Origin: Minisyncoccota bacterium
Lineage (GTDB): Bacteria; Patescibacteriota; Minisyncoccia; Phycocordibacterales; UBA9973
Direction of reading: 5' to 3'
Assembly: GCA_018060905.1 (NCBI GenBank)
Contig: JAGOVD010000010.1
Coordinates: forward strand, 1 to 9,807
DNA length: 9,807 nucleotides
Both the position numbers and the translations under genes were made by a program. Position 1 is the stretch's first letter. Each line of letters begins with the position of its first letter. Positions 6,924-9,807 of the stretch are shown here, in pieces. The notes beneath the pieces were generated by a model. That model was not told the DNA's origin. It searched no databases and saw only the letters and a program-made list of their open reading frames with translations.

Positions 6924-7394
6924 ATGCGTACTACCCCCGAACCATCCATCCACCATATCTTGGCACACTCGTACCTTATGTACTTTGTATCGAGTATCAT
7001 TGGGCTTTTCATCGATACGCTGATTGGTTTTAGTATAACTGTTCCGTATGCTGACACGATTACAGGTATCTGTTTTGGTGTGGGAGCTCTACTGATTTTG
7101 TGGGCACAGTATACCTCTCGACATAGTGCAAAGAAAAATGGTGACCAGGAAGCAATCCGCGGGCCGTATTTTTTTAAGGGGCCGTATCGATATATGCGCA
7201 ACCCGACACATCTCGGCATGGTTATTTTGGTGACTGGGTACACACTCGTTTCCGGGTCGATTGTGTTTTTTGCAATCACCGTTATCGGCTATCTCGTATC
7301 AAATATTTTTTTTCATCGGTACGAAGCAATACTCGATCGAACATATGGAGAAGATTATCAAAAGTATCAGGCATCAGTGCCAAAGATTTTATAA
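6924..7394 (+). CDS. Isoprenylcysteine carboxyl methyltransferase / PEMT-like integral membrane protein
   Basis: A 156-residue membrane protein of the ICMT/PEMT-like superfamily, whose members transfer methyl groups from S-adenosylmethionine to lipid-like or prenylated substrates. Hydrophobic segments lie at about 17-39, 44-62, 97-114 and 115-130. The conserved SAM-binding region is present as GPYRYMRNPTHLG (86-98), followed by the C-terminal signature with Glu134 and YGEDYQKY (141-148). Many bacterial homologues have no known substrate, and nothing nearby suggests one. The ATG follows a -10 box by six bases and has no good Shine-Dalgarno sequence. The stop TAA directly abuts the ATG of the next gene, so the two probably form an operon. 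Confidence 0.85.
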   Translation: MRTTPEPSIHHILAHSYLMYFVSSIIGLFIDTLIGFSITVPYADTITGICFGVGALLILWAQYTSRHSAKKNGDQEAIRGPYFFKGPYRYMRNPTHLGMVILVTGYTLVSGSIVFFAITVIGYLVSNIFFHRYEAILDRTYGEDYQKYQASVPKIL

Positions 7395-8018
7395 ATGCTC
7401 TTTCTTATTGTTGCTGACCAGCAACCGTTTCGTCACACGCACATTAAAACCATTCTCAAACCGCTCGGGGAGAGTGAGGTGCTGACGTACGATGATACCT
7501 ACGGTGTACTCGCTGATCTGGAACGCTATCTCTACCCCTCACTCTTTTCGATTGCGGCACCTGTCATCCATATCAAGTTTATGCTCGGCGGAAGCGAGGC
7601 GATTGAAACCGCCCTTCTCAAGAAACTCCTCGCAAGCCCTACGGTATTTGTTTTTGAGGAAATGACTCTGCCGTCTCCTGTCATCACACTATTTAAAAAG
7701 GCAGGTGCGGTGATTCATACTGCCGACAAGATAAAAAAAGAATCAAACAGCCCTGATATATTTGGGGTAACGCGTGCACTCACGGCACCCGACAAGAAGT
7801 CTCGCTGGATAGCATATCGGAATGCACTCGAGGACCACCCTATCGAAGCAATCATCGGTATCCTCTACTGGAAGATACGTGACCTGGCAGCAAAAAATCA
7901 AAAAGAAAAAGACAGGTACCATGCGCTGTATAAAAAACTACTCACGGCACATGCACGGGCATGGGAGACTGGGGCCCCTCTTGCACTCATGATTGAAAAA
8001 GTAGTACTTACCCAATAA
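7395..8018 (+). CDS. holA: Probable DNA polymerase III delta subunit (HolA-like), short form
   Basis: A 207-residue protein that I place in the HolA family, the clamp-loader subunit that opens the sliding clamp. The evidence is pattern-level. An early strand (LFLIVADQQPF) starts a RecA-like fold. TVFVFEEMTLPSPVITLFKKAGAVIH (83-108) resembles the HolA segment where a hydrophobic strand is followed by a helix and a basic loop. FGVTRALTAPDKKSRWIAYRNALEDHPIEAIIGILYWKIRDL (123-164) resembles the HolA third domain (F.l.dal, then a helix, then il..l..qir.l). Full-length HolA is about 330-340 residues. Here the N-terminal region lacks an intact P loop and the whole protein is about 40% shorter. Such short delta-like proteins are plausible in reduced genomes. 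Its ATG immediately follows the upstream TAA, and a strong terminator follows its stop. Confidence 0.6.
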   Translation: MLFLIVADQQPFRHTHIKTILKPLGESEVLTYDDTYGVLADLERYLYPSLFSIAAPVIHIKFMLGGSEAIETALLKKLLASPTVFVFEEMTLPSPVITLFKKAGAVIHTADKIKKESNSPDIFGVTRALTAPDKKSRWIAYRNALEDHPIEAIIGILYWKIRDLAAKNQKEKDRYHALYKKLLTAHARAWETGAPLALMIEKVVLTQ

Positions 8019-8023
8019 AAAAG

Positions 8024-8056
8024 AAAACCCCTCATAAAATATGTAAAGGGGTTTTT
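8024..8056 (+). terminator. Hairpin terminator after the HolA-like gene
   Basis: AAAACCCCT (8024-8032) pairs perfectly with AGGGGTTTT (8047-8055) around a 14-base loop that can add three more pairs (CAT/ATG). T-rich sequence follows (8052-8064). The A-tract and T-tract flanks make it potentially bidirectional, which fits its place between converging genes. Confidence 0.88.
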
Positions 8057-8195
8057 ATATTTTTAGTTGCTAGAGGCAACAGTTGTTTGAATTGTGAACG
8101 AACGGCTGATTGGAAGAACAAATAAATTTGCTAATCACTTCAGCACTGACGTTGAAGTGGAAAGCGATTAAAGAGCTATTAACTTAAGTATAGCC
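8057..8195. other. Gene-free stretch between converging genes, with two further hairpins
   Basis: No ORF, tRNA or clear promoter is visible in these 139 bases. GTTGC (8066-8070) pairs with GCAAC (8076-8080). A longer hairpin pairs 8135-8144 with 8151-8160 (core CACTTCA/TGAAGTG, extended to 10 bp by two G-T pairs) around a six-base loop. Neither hairpin is followed by a strong T run on either strand. The longer one could be a weak terminator or RNA 3' end protector for the dsbB transcript, which ends at 8196. Confidence 0.4.
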
Positions 8196-8720
8196 TTATT
8201 CTTTCGACACAACAACACCTTCTTGGGGATAATATTTGGCAAGAAGGACGAGAAGGACGCCAGCACCAAGGGTCGTGAAGGACATCATCGGTATGGTGAT
8301 GTAGCCAAACTCGTAGACGTAGCGAATCAAGCATGATGGACCAGCACCGCAGATATCAGACCCTGTTGGAGATATATCTATATATACATGGAGTATAGCA
8401 ATGAGGAGCCCGAGTATTGAGAGTATGAGGAATTGTTTCTGGAGCAGTTTGCTCGTGCGGAGGTTCGCCGTCCAGGCGAGGATTGCGATAGGGAATATGG
8501 CGATGCGTTGGTACCAGCACAACAGACAGGGTTCATACCCAAAGCCGTACTGGTAGATGAAACTCATGAGAGCAGCGGCTGTAAAGAGTGATGCAATGAG
8601 GATGCCTGCATGTCGAGCAATATGTGAGACGAAAGAAGCGCGCATCATCCACCCAACGATGGTCACGATGATACCAATCTGGAGTGCGATTATACCGAGT
8701 GCGGCAATCGTGTTAAACAT
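8196..8720 (-). CDS. dsbB: DsbB/BdbC-like disulfide bond formation membrane protein
   Basis: A 174-residue integral membrane oxidoreductase that would pass electrons from an exported thiol oxidase to quinones. The family signature EPCLLCWYQR gives the first redox pair, Cys65 and Cys68. The second pair is Cys124 and Cys130 in the loop before the last membrane helix (DICGAGPSC). Hydrophobic segments lie at about 6-26, 38-57, 72-87, 96-114 and 142-162. That is five, one more than the four of E. coli DsbB and Bacillus BdbC; the additional helix is N-terminal to the CxxC. The ATG lies two bases after the TAG of the thioredoxin-like gene, so the pair is almost certainly one operon and translationally coupled. 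The partner supports the assignment. The gene ends in TAA and converges on the HolA-like gene. Confidence 0.92.
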   Translation of the reverse strand: MFNTIAALGIIALQIGIIVTIVGWMMRASFVSHIARHAGILIASLFTAAALMSFIYQYGFGYEPCLLCWYQRIAIFPIAILAWTANLRTSKLLQKQFLILSILGLLIAILHVYIDISPTGSDICGAGPSCLIRYVYEFGYITIPMMSFTTLGAGVLLVLLAKYYPQEGVVVSKE

Positions 8721-8722
8721 AC

Positions 8723-9091
8723 CTATTGGATTGGGCAGTTAGTCTTTGCTGCGAGTTCTGCAAATGTTCGCTCTCCATTAAGTTCAGTACCATCTACAAA
8801 TCTCCAGGTTGGGTATCCTTTGATGCCGGCTTCATCACAGATAGGGAGCTGCCCTTTACCACTTGGTTGAGAACATTCGATATAGGGGAGGAGTTTTGCG
8901 CTTTTTCCAAACATCGCCTTTGTCGCTTGGCAGTGTGGACACCAGAACGCGCCATAAAACTTCGCTCCGCTATCGTTGATACACTGCGCGAGTGTGTCGT
9001 ACTTGCCCGGCTTCTGCGCCTGAACAACGAGGAGTGACACGAGTCCTCCGACAACAAGTAAGCCGATAATCCATGGAATTAATTTTTTCAT
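8723..9091 (-). CDS. Membrane-anchored extracytoplasmic thioredoxin-like oxidoreductase (DsbB partner)
   Basis: A 122-residue protein with a single N-terminal membrane helix or signal anchor (residues 4-24) and a small thioredoxin fold. The active site is FWCPHC (Cys51, Cys54), and the cis-proline is in GYPTW (Pro94). The body (YGAFWCPHCQATKAMFG, then AGIKGYPTW, then LAAKTNCP) closely resembles the thioredoxin domain fused to bacterial VKOR proteins. Four further cysteines (37, 73, 85, 119) could form two structural disulfides. It most likely oxidises exported proteins and is re-oxidised by the DsbB-like protein encoded two bases downstream. The frame is open upstream to 9334, but that extension overlaps the divergent gene and lacks a signal peptide at its start. 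MKK at 9091 gives a normal anchor and sits eight bases after a -10 box; ATG 9097 is the alternative. Confidence 0.9.
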   Translation of the reverse strand: MKKLIPWIIGLLVVGGLVSLLVVQAQKPGKYDTLAQCINDSGAKFYGAFWCPHCQATKAMFGKSAKLLPYIECSQPSGKGQLPICDEAGIKGYPTWRFVDGTELNGERTFAELAAKTNCPIQ

Positions 9092-9099
9092 CTTCATAT

Positions 9100-9105
9100 A
9101 TAGTA
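9100..9105 (-). promoter_or_regulatory. Putative -10 element of the thioredoxin-dsbB operon
   Basis: On the minus strand TACTAT (9105-9100) lies eight bases before the ATG at 9091 and two before the ATG at 9097. No good -35 is seen at standard spacing. Its position favours the 9091 start and a leaderless or nearly leaderless mRNA. Confidence 0.4.
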
Positions 9106-9163
9106 ACCGTACCGCGAGTGAGCATTTTGTGCAAGTATCGACAGACAGTGATGGATACCGTAG

Positions 9164-9169
9164 TATACT
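9164..9169 (+). promoter_or_regulatory. Putative -10 element of the ZIP-like gene
   Basis: TATACT (9164-9169) lies seven bases before the ATG at 9177, with no Shine-Dalgarno sequence between. A convincing -35 was not found. The divergent thioredoxin promoter lies about 60 bases away in the same 85-base gap. Confidence 0.45.
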
Positions 9170-9176
9170 CACCTCA

Positions 9177-9807
9177 ATGCGTATCATGCACAAACATATC
9201 GAATCATACCGTGTGGTGATGGGAGGACTCCTCCTCGTCTTTGCTACACAAATTTTTATCGAGGTATTTCCGACCATATATGTCGGCGCAGCACTTGCTG
9301 CTATCGCGCTCGGTATCACACTCTCTTCAATCACGGCGCAACACTTCGGACATAGTCATCAGCATGCGGGTGATTCAGCCATCGATGCCATTCCTGTTGC
9401 CGTACTCCTTTTTGCAAATATTCTTCATCCAGCCATCGATGGATTTTCTGCAGTTGAGACGTTTACGATTGGAGGAGTTGTTGCGGGGACGCTCTATGTG
9501 CTTAGTATTATCTTTCACGAAGTGTTGCGACAGACTGCTTTTGTCAGCGCGCTTGCACCACTGCATATCAACTGGAAGTGGGTGACCGGGACAGCAGTGC
9601 TCGGCATCTTGATTGGGGTTGGTGCCGCAGTTGGGGGTGCCTCGTTTCTCGGACGGTACGAAATCGCTGCGGATATTGCGACACTCTTTTCATACAGTTT
9701 TGTGATTGCTGAATTTTATTTTATCGGGAAGGACCACCCAGTAAAAAATACGAAACTTTTGGTCTTACTCGGTGTGCTAGTAGGGGTAGGGATTGCGGTG
9801 ATGATGA
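9177..9807 (+). CDS. ZIP-family-like metal transporter (cut by right edge)
   Basis: The frame is open from the ATG at 9177 to the window end (210 codons, no stop). It is a polytopic membrane protein with hydrophobic segments at about 13-30, 34-52, 70-84, 96-113, 135-156, 163-184 and 193-210. A His-rich loop, HFGHSHQHAGDS (56-67), lies where ZIP proteins often carry a metal-binding loop. HPAIDGFSA (84-92) matches the ZIP helix IV pattern HxxxDG (often HNxxDGLA), and FHEVLRQTAF (113-122) matches the helix V start HE. In helix V the usual HEIPxE/K ligands after His-Glu are replaced (Leu117, Arg118, Gln119), so a second metal site is probably altered. ZIP proteins import divalent cations such as zinc or iron; the metal here cannot be told. 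ATG 9186 is an alternative start. It is divergent from the thioredoxin-dsbB pair. Confidence 0.7.
   Translation, partial: MRIMHKHIESYRVVMGGLLLVFATQIFIEVFPTIYVGAALAAIALGITLSSITAQHFGHSHQHAGDSAIDAIPVAVLLFANILHPAIDGFSAVETFTIGGVVAGTLYVLSIIFHEVLRQTAFVSALAPLHINWKWVTGTAVLGILIGVGAAVGGASFLGRYEIAADIATLFSYSFVIAEFYFIGKDHPVKNTKLLVLLGVLVGVGIAVMM

Noticed and set aside
9092..9334. N-terminal extension of the thioredoxin-like protein up to 9334
   Set aside because: It overlaps the start of the divergent ZIP-like gene and would bury the signal anchor about 80 residues inside the protein.
1..9807. UGA recoding as in Gracilibacteria/Absconditabacteria
   Set aside because: No gene needs UGA read-through, glycine is encoded by GGN throughout, and TGA ends tsaE in the expected ATGA overlap with polA.
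1..9807. CRISPR array, mobile element, defence system, tRNA or rRNA
   Set aside because: I saw no regularly spaced repeats, no transposase or integrase, no terminal inverted repeats and no tRNA T-loop or rRNA motifs in the gene-free stretches.

Overview
The window looks like a chromosomal segment of a small-genome bacterium, most likely of the Candidate Phyla Radiation (Patescibacteria, Parcubacteria-like). This is inferred from gene style, not from a marker gene. The supporting traits are a compact layout, a DNA polymerase I with almost no 3'-5' exonuclease domain, a very short HolA-like protein, a type IV pilus/type II secretion-type ATPase, a repeat-built surface protein with a C-terminal anchor, and almost no Shine-Dalgarno sequences. 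The standard bacterial code fits: TAA, TAG and TGA all end genes, and no UGA is read through.

Layout. Positions 1-697 (minus) hold the N-terminal 232 codons of a GspE/PilB-type ATPase that runs off the left edge. A 183-base divergent intergenic region follows. It carries a strong extended -10 promoter for a secreted, cysteine-containing, low-complexity protein of unknown function (881-1927), which ends in a hairpin terminator. A second strong promoter drives a large surface protein (2085-4061) with a signal peptide, two Ig-like repeats, an FnIII-like domain, a DUF11-like domain and an LPNTL/transmembrane/KKK tail. A perfect 13-bp hairpin then terminates this unit directly against the promoter of tsaE. 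tsaE (tRNA t6A synthesis) overlaps polA by 4 bases. Next come an isoprenylcysteine-methyltransferase-like membrane protein and a HolA-like protein, which abut with no gap, and a terminator at 8024-8056. After about 140 bases without a gene, a minus-strand pair encodes a membrane-anchored thioredoxin and a DsbB-like oxidoreductase. Divergent from this pair, a ZIP-like metal transporter (9177 to the right edge) is cut by the window end.

How the parts fit. Surface construction is represented by the pilus-type ATPase and two exported proteins. The DsbB/thioredoxin pair is the likely disulfide machinery for exported proteins such as these. The remaining genes are housekeeping (tRNA modification, DNA replication and repair, metal transport).

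The most notable cross-cutting signal is in the promoters. Five transcription units (the ATPase, tsaE, the methyltransferase-like gene, the thioredoxin and the ZIP-like gene) have a -10-like hexamer only 6-9 bases before their ATG, which predicts leaderless mRNAs. The two secreted-protein genes instead have TTGAC(A/T)-17-TGnTAnnaT-type promoters followed by A-rich leaders of roughly 30-40 bases. I found no CRISPR array, mobile element, tRNA or rRNA, and no clear new multi-gene system.
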